The position numbers were made by a program, and so were the translations under genes. Shown here piece after piece: positions 15,558 through 22,667 of a stretch of DNA of 51,688 nucleotides. How positions within the stretch are numbered: position 1 is the stretch's first letter; each line of letters begins with the position of its first letter. Origin of the DNA: Nonomuraea zeae (lineage in GTDB: Bacteria; Actinomycetota; Actinomycetes; Streptosporangiales; Streptosporangiaceae); contig NZ_VCKX01000054.1 of NCBI RefSeq assembly GCF_005889725.1, forward strand, positions 1-51,688. The letters are read 5' to 3'. The notes under the pieces were generated by a model that did not search any database, was not told the DNA's origin, and saw only the letters and a program-made list of their open reading frames with translations.

Positions 15558-16451
15558 TTACGAGAAGTTGATGAAGCCCGTATACATGCCCATCCCGCAG
15601 ACGTACCGCAGCGACCCGGGCCGTTGCGGCGGCAGGCGCACGGTGGCGGGCAGCGTCACGTCGCGCCCGTCGATCGTCACCGTGCCCGTGCAGCCCTGGT
15701 CCACCAGCTTGAAGACCACCTCGACCGGCACGCCCGCGCGCGCCGTCACCATCGCGGGCCGGTAGCCCTCGCGGGTGGCGAAGATCGTGACCGTCTCGGC
15801 CCCGGGGCCGGCCGCCGGGGGCGCGGCGGGGCCGGGGAGCCAGCCGCCCAGGTTCACCCCCGCGCCCGCCGTCCAGAGCCCGGCGGCGATGGCCGCGACC
15901 CCGGCGAACCGGGCCAGCCGGGTCCGCGAGATGCGCCGCAGCACGTATCCGAGCAGCGCGAACGCGGGCGCGGTGCCGACGACGAACCCCGCCATGGCCG
16001 CCGCCCCCGCCACGGGGGAGCCGCTGGAGATCGCGATCATCTCCACGCCGAGCGTGACGCCGCAGGGCACCAGGATGGTGGCCGCGCCCAGCAGGGGCGC
16101 CTTGTAGCGGGAGGACACGGCGTGTGACGGCGCCGCACAGTCGGAGCGCCCGCGTCTCATGAGCCGGACGGCGAAAACGATCACGGTGAGGCCGGCCGCG
16201 ACCAGCAGCACCGCCCGCACCTGGGGCGGCAGGCTGACGACCGAGCCGAGCAGGCCGAGCAGCGCCCCGCCCGTGGTGTAGGAGGCCAGCCGCCCCGCCA
16301 GGAACCAGCCCACCAGCGCGGGGTCGCGACCGTGGCAGTGGTCGACCAGGCCCATGAGCAGCCCGCCCTGCGTCGCCGTGCACGTGGCGGTCCCTGCCAG
16401 GAGCCCGGCGGCTACTCCGCCGGCGAGCAGGGCGGCGACCTGAGCGCTCAG
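15558..16451 (-). CDS. TauE/SafE-like membrane protein fused to a cupredoxin-like domain
   Basis: A multi-spanning membrane protein of the sulfite exporter TauE/SafE (UreH-domain) type with a C-terminal extracytoplasmic cupredoxin-like domain of about 80 residues. The domain keeps likely copper ligands: Cys in DQGCTGT and RYVCGMGMYTG at the end. The first ATG (16355) would remove the first membrane helix; the open frame upstream encodes LLAGTATCTATQGGLL, typical of the family's first helix. No ATG, GTG or TTG exists upstream in frame, so I infer a CTG start at 16451 overlapping the previous stop (CTGA). The conservative alternative is 15558-16355. Copper export or delivery is the likely role. 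Confidence 0.75.
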   Translation of the reverse strand: MSAQVAALLAGGVAAGLLAGTATCTATQGGLLMGLVDHCHGRDPALVGWFLAGRLASYTTGGALLGLLGSVVSLPPQVRAVLLVAAGLTVIVFAVRLMRRGRSDCAAPSHAVSSRYKAPLLGAATILVPCGVTLGVEMIAISSGSPVAGAAAMAGFVVGTAPAFALLGYVLRRISRTRLARFAGVAAIAAGLWTAGAGVNLGGWLPGPAAPPAAGPGAETVTIFATREGYRPAMVTARAGVPVEVVFKLVDQGCTGTVTIDGRDVTLPATVRLPPQRPGSLRYVCGMGMYTGFINFS

Positions 16452-16648
16452 TGGACGAGCGCCAGGCCGTCCAGAGCGCCGCTCTTGGCGGCCTCCACGA
16501 TCGAGCCGAACTGGTCGAGGCTCATCTCGACCCGCTGCCCGAAGTCGTCGGTGATGACCACCTGGCGCTCCTCAGGCGCCGTGTGGTCGACGAACAGCTC
16601 GGGGCACCCGCAACTGCACTGGCCGCAGAACCTGGCGATGGACTGCAT
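16448..16648 (-). CDS. 66-aa Cys-rich protein, possible metal-binding partner
   Basis: A 66-aa soluble protein. Near its N-terminus four cysteines lie in FCGQCSCGCPELF, a C-x2-C-x-C-x-C pattern suited to Cu(I) or Zn binding. The rest (QVVITDDFGQRVEMSLDQF) looks like a small DUF397-like strand-helix unit. ATG 16648 is preferred over the GTG at 16660, with GGGGA upstream. Its stop overlaps the inferred start of the TauE/cupredoxin gene, so the two are translationally coupled, which supports a copper-chaperone or sensor role. Function is inferred only. Confidence 0.75.
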   Translation of the reverse strand: MQSIARFCGQCSCGCPELFVDHTAPEERQVVITDDFGQRVEMSLDQFGSIVEAAKSGALDGLALVH

Positions 16649-16738
16649 TCTTGTCCCCACTCTCTATGAAGCCGTATACGAAACGTAACGCGGCATCATG
16701 GATGCGGCCAGTGACACTAATTGCACCCTTAGTGATGT

Positions 16739-17026
16739 TTATGCTGAGCCGCCTTTGAGAACGGATATCTTTTCGAGGTATTCGTCGTCGCTCATCTCGC
16801 CGCGAGCGTACCGCTCGGCGAGAATCTGCTCCGCGGCGGCGGTCGGGCCGGCCGCGGCGGGTGCGGGCGCGTGGCGGGAGCCCCACCAGCCCCTGCGCCT
16901 GGCCGTGATCGCGAACGCGACGACGGCGACCCAGAACAGGCCCCAGACGAGCGGGACGATCGGCGAGAAGCCGCCGCCGGCCCAGTGCGGGCCCCACTGC
17001 GTGCCCCATTCGGTGATGGTGTGCAT
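16739..17026 (-). CDS. SHOCT-domain membrane protein
   Basis: A 95-aa protein: N-terminal Trp-rich segment, one membrane helix (IVPLVWGLFWVAVVAFAITA, about 22-41), a short basic stretch RRRGW, an Ala/Pro linker, and a C-terminal SHOCT domain (ILAERYARGEMSDDEYLEKI). SHOCT is a short oligomerisation module found at protein C-termini. ATG 17026 is chosen because GGAGGA lies just upstream. It stands alone, 78 bp before the Lrp gene end; no function can be assigned. Confidence 0.85.
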   Translation of the reverse strand: MHTITEWGTQWGPHWAGGGFSPIVPLVWGLFWVAVVAFAITARRRGWWGSRHAPAPAAAGPTAAAEQILAERYARGEMSDDEYLEKISVLKGGSA

Positions 17027-17119
17027 GTCTCCTCCTTGACGTGTACTCCAAGGGTCCGCCGGACGGGGACGCGCCGAATCGGACACCGGGCGGCGTTCTC
17101 GCTGCGCCCCGGGGAGTGC

Positions 17120-18088
17120 TCAGGCGGGCCGGCCGTACGCCTGCGGGGGTAGGACGCCGGTGCGTTTCATCGTCCGCAGGACCGGGGCGGTCTCCAGGGT
17201 CTGGATCGCGTCGAGTGCGCTGACCCGCTCCGTGAGGTAGCGGTACAGGCCGGCGTTGTCGCGGCAGACGGCGGTGGCGAGGAGGTTCGTCGGGCCTGTG
17301 GTGACGGCGGCGAAGGAGATCTCTGGATGGCCCGACAGGGTCCTGGCCACGTCGAGCAGCGCGGACGGGCGTACGGACACCCACAACCTGGCCTCGGCGC
17401 GGTAGCCGAGGAGCCGGGGGGAGTAGTCGAGCTGGACGCGGAGCGCGCCCGAGGCCCTGAGCAGGCCGAGCCGGCGCTTGACGGTCGACTCCGACCAGCC
17501 GGTGGCCCCGGCCAGCTCGGCGTACCCGGCCCGGCCGTCCCTGGCCAGCGCGTCGAGGAGGGGGCGGTCCTCCTCCTCGGGGAGGAGGCCGTCGCGCCCG
17601 TCCGGCGGCGCGGGGCGCAGCCGCGCGGCCTGCTCCTCGCTCAGACAGGCCAGGCCCGGCCAGCCGTCCGGCGTGGCGAAGCCGTGCAGGAGCGCGTGCG
17701 CGGTCATGTCCAGGACTCGGCCGGTGCGCGGCAGCTTCTCCAGCAGGACCGCGTCGGGGGACTGCGTGAAGCACGAGATCTCGGTGCCGCCGGACAGCAG
17801 GTGCACCCAGTACGTGTCCGGCCGCCTGGCCAGCGCCTCGGCCACGGCCGTCCCCGCGTCGGGGGTGCAGCGTACGCGCAGGGTCCACGGCGTGTGGCCG
17901 AGCCGCGCGCCGTCCAGCCCGCCGACCACCCTGATCACGCCGGCCGCCGACAGTTTCCGGTAGCGGCGGGCCACGGTCTGCTCGGAGACGCCCAGCACGT
18001 CCGCGATCCTGGCGAACGGGGCCCGGCCGTCGAGCTGCAACGCGTGCACCAGGGCGCGGTCGGTGCCGTCGAGGGTGGCGGATTCCAT
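17120..18088 (-). CDS. duplicated Lrp/AsnC family regulator
   Basis: A 322-aa protein with two Lrp/AsnC units. The first HTH is LDGTDRALVHALQLDGRAPF with VLGVSEQTVARRYRKL, and the second begins near residue 166 as EEDRPLLDALARDGRAGY with ATGWSESTVKRRLGLL. Each is followed by an AsnC-type ligand-binding alpha/beta sandwich. This double architecture is common in actinomycetes. It is divergent from the NAD(P)-binding NmrA-like gene, with start codons 86 bp apart, so it probably regulates that gene in response to an amino acid or related metabolite. Confidence 0.9.
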   Translation of the reverse strand: MESATLDGTDRALVHALQLDGRAPFARIADVLGVSEQTVARRYRKLSAAGVIRVVGGLDGARLGHTPWTLRVRCTPDAGTAVAEALARRPDTYWVHLLSGGTEISCFTQSPDAVLLEKLPRTGRVLDMTAHALLHGFATPDGWPGLACLSEEQAARLRPAPPDGRDGLLPEEEDRPLLDALARDGRAGYAELAGATGWSESTVKRRLGLLRASGALRVQLDYSPRLLGYRAEARLWVSVRPSALLDVARTLSGHPEISFAAVTTGPTNLLATAVCRDNAGLYRYLTERVSALDAIQTLETAPVLRTMKRTGVLPPQAYGRPA

Positions 18089-18174
18089 CGCATCAGCCTA
18101 TGCGGCTGGAGGATATCGGCCGGAACCTCGCCTGGAAGCGCGGCTCGCCGGGTGCCGTGGCCAGGCTTGACCGC

Positions 18175-19095
18175 ATGATCCTCGTAACAGGAGCCACCGG
18201 GAACGTCGGCCGGCCGCTCGTCCACCAGCTCGTCGAAGCGGGCCTGCCCGTACGCGCCCTGACCCGGCGCGACCCCGCCACCGCCGGACTGCCGCGGGCG
18301 GCCGAGGTCGTGCGGGGCGACCTCGAAACCATCGGCGACTGCCTGGACGGCGTCGAGTCCGCGTTCCTCGTCTGGCCCTTCCACACCGCCGACGCCGCGC
18401 CCGCCGTGGTCAAGGCGATCGGGCGGCACGCGCGCCGCATCGTCCTGCTGTCGTCGGGCGCGGTACGCGACCAGCCCGACTCCTTCGTCGGCCGCTCGCA
18501 CCAGGAGGTCGAGCAGTGCGTCGAGCAGGCGGGGCCGGCCTGGACGATACTCCGGCCGAGCACGTTCGCGGCGAACGTGCTCTGGTGGGCCGGCCAGATC
18601 CGGGCGGGGAACGTGGTGCGTGGCGCGTACGGGGCCGTGCCGATGGCGATGCTGCACGAGCGCGACATCGCCGCCGTCGCCGCCCGAGCCCTGACCGCGC
18701 CGGACCCCGCCGGGACCGCGCCGGACCGCGCCGGGGCCTCTCCTGGCCGCGCCGGGGCCTCTCCTGGCCGCGCCGTGGCCTCGCCGGGGTATGACGGGGC
18801 CCGGCTCGTGCTGACCGGCCCGCAGGTGCTGACCCAAGCCGAACAGGTACGGATCATCGGCGAGGCGCTCGGCCGCCCGCTGCGCTGGCAGGAGCTGACC
18901 CGCGCGGAGGAGCGGCGGCGGCTGCTGGCCGACGGCTCCTTCCCGGACTCGTTCGCCGACGCGCTGCTCGACGGCTACGCCCGGATGTTCGACGGCCCGC
19001 CGCCCGCGCTCACGACGACGGTGGAGGAGGTGACGGGACGCCCCGCCCGTACGTTCGCGCAGTGGGCCAGAGACCACGCGGCCGACTTCGCCTAG
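18175..19095 (+). CDS. NmrA-like NAD(P)-binding protein
   Basis: A 306-aa atypical SDR of the NmrA/YtfG type. The Rossmann nucleotide motif is MILVTGATGNVGRPLV at the very N-terminus, supporting ATG 18175 rather than 18100. IVLLSSGAV and WTILRPSTFAANVLWW follow as in redox-sensor or quinone oxidoreductase relatives. Residues about 180-205 carry a Pro/Gly/Ala repeat (ASPGRAG) from a 21-bp DNA repeat, which interrupts the C-terminal substrate domain. Divergent from the double-Lrp gene and likely under its control. Substrate unknown. Confidence 0.88.
   Translation: MILVTGATGNVGRPLVHQLVEAGLPVRALTRRDPATAGLPRAAEVVRGDLETIGDCLDGVESAFLVWPFHTADAAPAVVKAIGRHARRIVLLSSGAVRDQPDSFVGRSHQEVEQCVEQAGPAWTILRPSTFAANVLWWAGQIRAGNVVRGAYGAVPMAMLHERDIAAVAARALTAPDPAGTAPDRAGASPGRAGASPGRAVASPGYDGARLVLTGPQVLTQAEQVRIIGEALGRPLRWQELTRAEERRRLLADGSFPDSFADALLDGYARMFDGPPPALTTTVEEVTGRPARTFAQWARDHAADFA
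18730..18790 (+). repeat. 21-bp in-frame tandem repeat in NmrA-like gene
   Basis: Two identical 21-bp units (18730-18750 and 18751-18771) and a diverged third unit. They encode the loop repeat AGASPGR. The period is seven codons, so the frame is kept. Confidence 0.8.
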
Positions 19096-19098
19096 CGC

Positions 19099-19470
19099 CT
19101 AGGCCAGGCAGAACTCGTTGCCCTCCGGGTCGGCCATGACCACCCAGTCGTCGTGCGTGGCCAGCAACGTCGCCCCCAGCCCGGTCAGCCGGTCGATCTC
19201 GGTATCGAGGTGGTCGGCTCGCAGGTCGAGGTGGAGGCGGTTCTTGACGATCTTGCGTTCGGGCACCCGCTGGAACCACAGCCGCGGCGACCCGCCCTCG
19301 ACCAGGACCGTGGGATCGTCCTCCGGATCCTCGACCCCCTTGCCGCGCAGCCGCGCCAGCTCGGCCTCGTCGTAGGGCGCCACGGCGTAACCGTCGAGCG
19401 CCGCGGCCCAGAACCTGGCCAGCGACGCCGGGTGCACGCAGTCGACCACGACGTCACGCAGCCTGGCCAC
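19099..19470 (-). CDS. VOC/glyoxalase-like protein
   Basis: A 123-aa single-domain vicinal-oxygen-chelate fold protein (Glyoxalase_6 type): first beta-alpha-beta unit ARLRDVVVDCVHPASLARFW, second half RLHLDLRADHLDTEIDRLTGLG ending in VMADPEGNEFCLA. The paired unit could bind a metal through His and Glu (HLDL, NEFC). GTG 19470 has GAGGAGACCC upstream and matches family length, whereas the longer frame from 19542 lies inside the preceding methyltransferase. It overlaps that gene by 17 bp, so the two are co-translated. Often involved in resistance to small toxic compounds; substrate unknown. Confidence 0.87.
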   Translation of the reverse strand: MARLRDVVVDCVHPASLARFWAAALDGYAVAPYDEAELARLRGKGVEDPEDDPTVLVEGGSPRLWFQRVPERKIVKNRLHLDLRADHLDTEIDRLTGLGATLLATHDDWVVMADPEGNEFCLA

Positions 19471-20218
19471 CGGGTCTCCTCGCCTCGATGAGGAACCGGG
19501 ACGAATGCGCGATGAACGGCCCGTCGGCCTCGATGCGGTCATGCAGCGCCCGCAGCTTGTCCTGGTAGCGCGCGACGGAGAACCCCGGCACGATCCAGAT
19601 CACCTTCCGCAGGAAGTAGATCACCGCTCCGATGTCGCGGAACTCCATCCGCAACCGCTCGGAGCGCAGGTCCACCACCTCCAGCCCGGCGGACTCGGCC
19701 GCCTGCCGGGCCCTGCCCGGATCGCGGCTGGAGCCGTCGTGCGGACCGTAGAAGTAGTCGGTCAGCTCGGCGACGCTCCACGGCCCGACCTGCTGGGAGA
19801 AGTAGGTCCCGCCGGGCCGCAGCACGCGGGCGATCTCCGTCCACCACGTCTCCACGGGGTGGCGGCTGGTCACCAGGTCGAAGACCTCGCTGCCGAACGG
19901 CAGCCGCGGCTCCTCGTCGTCGGCCACCACCCACGCGCCGCGCGGGCGCAGCCGGGAGGCGGCCAGCTTCAGGTTGGGCGGCCACGATTCGGTGGCGACG
20001 GTCACGGGCGGCAGGACCGGCAGCCCGGCCAGGATCTCGCCGCCGCCGGTCTGGATGTCGAGCGCGGCCCGCGCATCGGCCATCCGCCGGCCGAGGAGCC
20101 TGGTGTAACCCCACGAGGGCCGCTCCTCGGTGGCCCGGCCGTCGAGCCACGAGAAGTCCCAGCCGTCCACGGAGACGGTGTCCGCCTCTTGGACGAGATC
20201 GTCGTATGTGCGGCGCAT
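19454..20218 (-). CDS. class I SAM-dependent methyltransferase
   Basis: A 254-aa methyltransferase. The SAM site is recognisable as LDIQTGGGEILAGLPV (motif I, about 53-68), EPRLPFGSEVFDLVTSRHPV (post-II/motif II) and ARVLRPGGTYFSQQVG (motif III). Basic and aromatic residues near the C-terminus (VIYFLRKVIWIVPGF) probably cover the substrate pocket. It is the first gene of a two-gene unit with the VOC protein. The leader upstream contains an array of covarying hairpins. Target molecule unknown. Confidence 0.88.
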   Translation of the reverse strand: MRRTYDDLVQEADTVSVDGWDFSWLDGRATEERPSWGYTRLLGRRMADARAALDIQTGGGEILAGLPVLPPVTVATESWPPNLKLAASRLRPRGAWVVADDEEPRLPFGSEVFDLVTSRHPVETWWTEIARVLRPGGTYFSQQVGPWSVAELTDYFYGPHDGSSRDPGRARQAAESAGLEVVDLRSERLRMEFRDIGAVIYFLRKVIWIVPGFSVARYQDKLRALHDRIEADGPFIAHSSRFLIEARRPGGQAA

Positions 20219-20293
20219 TCTTTGACCTTGTCAGGGCCATCGATGGGCGTACAACCAAATTTCCCCCACGCTGTGGTCACCCCCGGGGTGCGC

Positions 20294-20396
20294 GCCCGCG
20301 TCTTGCGACGCGGCGGGCGTACGGCCGCTCGGGGTTGGGAGCCCGTGTATTCGACACGGCGGCTTGGGAGGTGTGGGCCCGCATCTTTCGATGCGG
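20294..20396. repeat. array of three covarying hairpins
   Basis: Hairpins at 20294-20318 (stem GCGTC/GACGC), 20340-20364 (CCGTGT/ACACGG) and 20378-20400 (CCGCATC/GATGCGG) share the frame GCCCG-stem-loop-stem-CGGCGG. Their inner stem bases differ, yet pairing is preserved in each. A degenerate fourth copy (20416-20433) overlaps the end of the ClpN-domain gene. The array lies between the ClpN gene and the methyltransferase gene, both on the minus strand. Confidence 0.65.
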
Positions 20397-20418
20397 CGGG
20401 CGCGGGCCGTTCGTCGCG

Positions 20419-20880
20419 CTATTCGATTCGGCTGCGTACGGCCGACCGGTCGATGCCGAGCTGGTCGACCAGCTCGGCGACCGGGTCGGGGCGGTCCTGG
20501 GCCAGCAGGGCGAGGACGAGCTGGCGGGGAGCCTGGGCGGAGCGGGTCTTCGACGTCGTGGCCTTGATGGCGCGGTTGATGGCCGCGCGGGCGCTCGACG
20601 TGAGCGCGGTGCCGGGGACCGCCGGATGCTTGCGCGGCGCCTTGGCCGGCGGCATGTCGCCGACCTCCAGGCCCAGCATGCGCAGCGCCGCCCGGTCGAG
20701 CTCGTCGAGCGCCGTGCGCGCGGTGGCGAGGTCGACGCCCAGCGCCTGGGCGGAGTCGCCGTGGTGCAGGAGGCCGAGCAGCAGGTGCTCGGTGCCGAGG
20801 CGCCGGTCGCCGCGCTGCCTCGCCTCCTCGAACGCGGCCTTGACCACCACCGCGAACGGGCTCTTCTTGCTGCCGAACAT
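20419..20880 (-). CDS. Clp N-terminal-domain protein
   Basis: A 153-aa stand-alone Clp_N protein. The first repeat, FAVVVKAAFEEARQRGDRRLGTEHLLLGLLH, is the classic ClpA/ClpC N-domain helix pair; the second half contains TALTSSARAAINRAIK and PRQLVLALLAQ. No ATPase domain is present. Such proteins are thought to act as Clp adaptors or substrate-binding modules. The gene follows a 67-aa HTH gene by 10 bp, a pairing common in actinomycetes. It is transcribed away from an FAD monooxygenase through a shared symmetric promoter. Confidence 0.9.
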   Translation of the reverse strand: MFGSKKSPFAVVVKAAFEEARQRGDRRLGTEHLLLGLLHHGDSAQALGVDLATARTALDELDRAALRMLGLEVGDMPPAKAPRKHPAVPGTALTSSARAAINRAIKATTSKTRSAQAPRQLVLALLAQDRPDPVAELVDQLGIDRSAVRSRIE

Positions 20881-20890
20881 GGTGTGACCC

Positions 20891-21094
20891 TCACTTTCCG
20901 TATTTGGCGTGCACCGACTGCCGCGACATGCCGAGCGCGTCGCCGATCTGCTCCCAGGTCCAGCCCTGCTCCCTGGCCAGCGCCACCGACATCGCCTCGA
21001 CCTGCTCGGCCAGCCGGTGCAGCGCGCCCACCGCCCGCAGGCCCATGGCGGGGTCGCTCGACCTGATCCGCTCGGACAGCTCTGTTACGTCCAC
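20891..21094 (-). CDS. 67-aa helix-turn-helix protein
   Basis: A small protein of mostly helix: an N-terminal LHRLAEQVEAMSVALAREQ helix and a C-terminal HTH, WTWEQIGDALGMSRQSVHAKYGK. Its GTG start at 21094 coincides with the predicted transcription start, so the mRNA is probably leaderless. It is the first gene of the HTH/ClpN unit and is the natural candidate to bind the two 18-bp palindromes at 21097-21142, controlling itself, the ClpN gene and the divergent monooxygenase. Confidence 0.88.
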   Translation of the reverse strand: MDVTELSERIRSSDPAMGLRAVGALHRLAEQVEAMSVALAREQGWTWEQIGDALGMSRQSVHAKYGK

Positions 21095-21096
21095 GT

Positions 21097-21142
21097 TGTC
21101 AGGCTAGCTTGACAGCTCGGATTTTGTCAATCTAGCCTGACA
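21097..21142. promoter_or_regulatory. symmetric divergent promoter with two 18-bp operators
   Basis: Two inverted 18-bp near-identical palindromes (21097-21114 and 21125-21142, one mismatch between copies). Plus strand: TTGACA 21109-21114, 18-bp spacer, TAGCCT 21133-21138, ATG 21146. Minus strand: TTGACA 21130-21125, 18-bp spacer, TAGCCT 21106-21101, GTG 21094. Both directions are equivalent about position 21119.5, and each -10 lies about 7 nt from a start codon, which predicts leaderless mRNAs both ways. Each operator covers the -35 of one promoter and the -10 of the other. Confidence 0.78.
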
Positions 21143-21145
21143 GGC

Positions 21146-22657
21146 ATGGAAGATGTGCTGATCGTAGGTGCGGGCCCTGTCGGCCTCATGCTCGCGTGCG
21201 AGCTGGGCCTGGCGGGGATCCGCCCGATCGTGCTGGACAAGAGACCGGAGCCCGGCGACCTCCCCAAGGCGAACGGACTGGGCGGGCAGATCATCGACCT
21301 GCTCGACCATCGCGGCCTGCTGGAGCGCTTCAGCGCCGGGAGCCCGTTCTCCGGGCGGGCTCCCGGGTTCCCGTTCGGGTCGGTGCCGCTGCGGTTCGCG
21401 GGGCTGGACGACATCCCGCTGCGACTGCTGATGATCCAGCAGCCCAGGCTGGAGCGGCTGCTGGCCGAGCGGGCGGCCGAGCTCGGGGCCGAGATCAGGC
21501 GCGGGCAGGAGGTGGTCTCGCTGGCCCAGGACGAGCACGGCGTGACCCTGGGCATCGAAGTCGGGCCAGGCGTCGAAGGCGGGCCGGGCGCCGGAGACGG
21601 GCCGGGCGTCGAAGGCGGGCGCCGGGAGGTGCGGGCGCGGTACGTCGTGGGCGGCGACGGCGGGCGGAGCCGGCTGCGTGAGCTGGCCGGCGTCGGCTTC
21701 CCCGGCACCACCGACGACGAGGTGCTGCGGATGGGGCATTTCGCCGCCGACGTGAGCGTCTTCGAGTCCCCGCAGGTGAGCGGCCTGCAACCGGGCTGGA
21801 ATCGGAGGCCGTACGGCCGCGTGCTGCTCACCTCGCTCCAGCCGGGCGTGGTCATCGCCGGGGTGCGGGAGAAGGGGGCGTACTCGGGCGGGCCCGTGAC
21901 GCGGGAGGAGTTCATGGCGGCCGTACGCCGGGTGCTGGGCGAGGACCTGCCGCTGGGCAAGCCGATCTGGCTGTCGGCCACGGTCTCGCAGGCCAGGCTG
22001 GCCGAGCGGTACCGGGCGGGGCGGGTGTTCCTGGCGGGGGACGCGGCTCACCTGTTCCCGGCCGGTGGCTCGGCGCTCAACGTCGGGATGACGGACGCGG
22101 CCAACCTCGCCTGGAAGCTGGCCGCCAGGCTGCGCGGGCGGGGGGCGGAGTGGTTGCTGGACACGTACGAGTCCGAGCGAAGGCCCGTCGCGGAGCGGGC
22201 GCTGATGCAGACCCGGGCGCAGGCGGCGCTCGACCGGGTGGAGGGCGAGGACGGCGAGGCGCTGCGGGCCCTGCTCACCGAGGTGTTCGCGCACGAGCAG
22301 GCCGCCCGCCACCTGGCCGCGATGCTGCACGGCTCCGACACCCGCTACGGCTCCGGCAATCTCCCAGGCGGCGAGCATCCGCTGGTCGGCCGGTTCGTCC
22401 CGGATCTGGTGCTGGCGGACGGGCGGCGGGTGGCCGAGCTGATGCGCGCGGCCCGGCCCGTGCTGCTCGACCTGGGCGGCGGCGGCACCGTGCCCGGCGA
22501 CTGCGCCGGCTGGATCGACGTCGTCCGCGCCCGCTGCGACGATCCGCCCGCAGGGGCGCTGCTGATCCGCCCCGACGGGTACGTGGCCTGGGCGGGCACG
22601 GACGGGCTGGCCCAGGCCGCCGGGAAGTGGTTCGCCGGCGCACCCGCCCACGCCTGA
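21146..22657 (+). CDS. FAD-dependent aromatic monooxygenase
   Basis: A 503-aa group A flavoprotein hydroxylase (UbiH/PheA/TetX-like). FAD-binding GxGxxG is VLIVGAGPVGLMLACE at residues 4-19, the second motif is the GDG in RYVVGGDGGRSRL, and GDAAHLFPAGGSALNVGMTD (about 298-317) binds the FAD ribityl/phosphate. The C-terminal 90 residues (PVLLDLGGGGTV onward) match the thioredoxin-like tail of polyketide and phenol hydroxylases. Residues about 140-157 contain a GPGVEG repeat. It probably uses NAD(P)H and O2 to hydroxylate an aromatic or polyketide compound. Leaderless ATG, divergent from the HTH/ClpN unit. Confidence 0.92.
   Translation: MEDVLIVGAGPVGLMLACELGLAGIRPIVLDKRPEPGDLPKANGLGGQIIDLLDHRGLLERFSAGSPFSGRAPGFPFGSVPLRFAGLDDIPLRLLMIQQPRLERLLAERAAELGAEIRRGQEVVSLAQDEHGVTLGIEVGPGVEGGPGAGDGPGVEGGRREVRARYVVGGDGGRSRLRELAGVGFPGTTDDEVLRMGHFAADVSVFESPQVSGLQPGWNRRPYGRVLLTSLQPGVVIAGVREKGAYSGGPVTREEFMAAVRRVLGEDLPLGKPIWLSATVSQARLAERYRAGRVFLAGDAAHLFPAGGSALNVGMTDAANLAWKLAARLRGRGAEWLLDTYESERRPVAERALMQTRAQAALDRVEGEDGEALRALLTEVFAHEQAARHLAAMLHGSDTRYGSGNLPGGEHPLVGRFVPDLVLADGRRVAELMRAARPVLLDLGGGGTVPGDCAGWIDVVRARCDDPPAGALLIRPDGYVAWAGTDGLAQAAGKWFAGAPAHA
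21563..21616 (+). repeat. 18-bp in-frame tandem repeat in monooxygenase gene
   Basis: Three 18-bp units at 21563-21580, 21581-21598 and 21599-21616; units 1 and 3 differ at one base. They encode GPGVEG-GPGAGD-GPGVEG, just before the strand leading to the second FAD motif. Confidence 0.8.
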
Positions 22658-22667
22658 GCGGGCTCAG
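22654..22667. terminator. small palindrome holding both convergent stop codons
   Basis: CTGAGC-GG-GCTCAG spans the TGA of the monooxygenase gene and the TGA of the opposing response regulator gene. The 6-bp stem is short, so termination here is only possible, not strong. Confidence 0.35.

Noticed and set aside
14374..16383. 669-codon minus-strand frame spanning the Sel1 and TauE genes
   Set aside because: Crosses two real genes in a different frame and has a biased Arg/Gly composition.
20277..20894. 205-codon frame over the ClpN gene and hairpin array
   Set aside because: Arg/Ser/Pro-rich shadow of the ClpN-domain gene extending into the intergenic hairpins.
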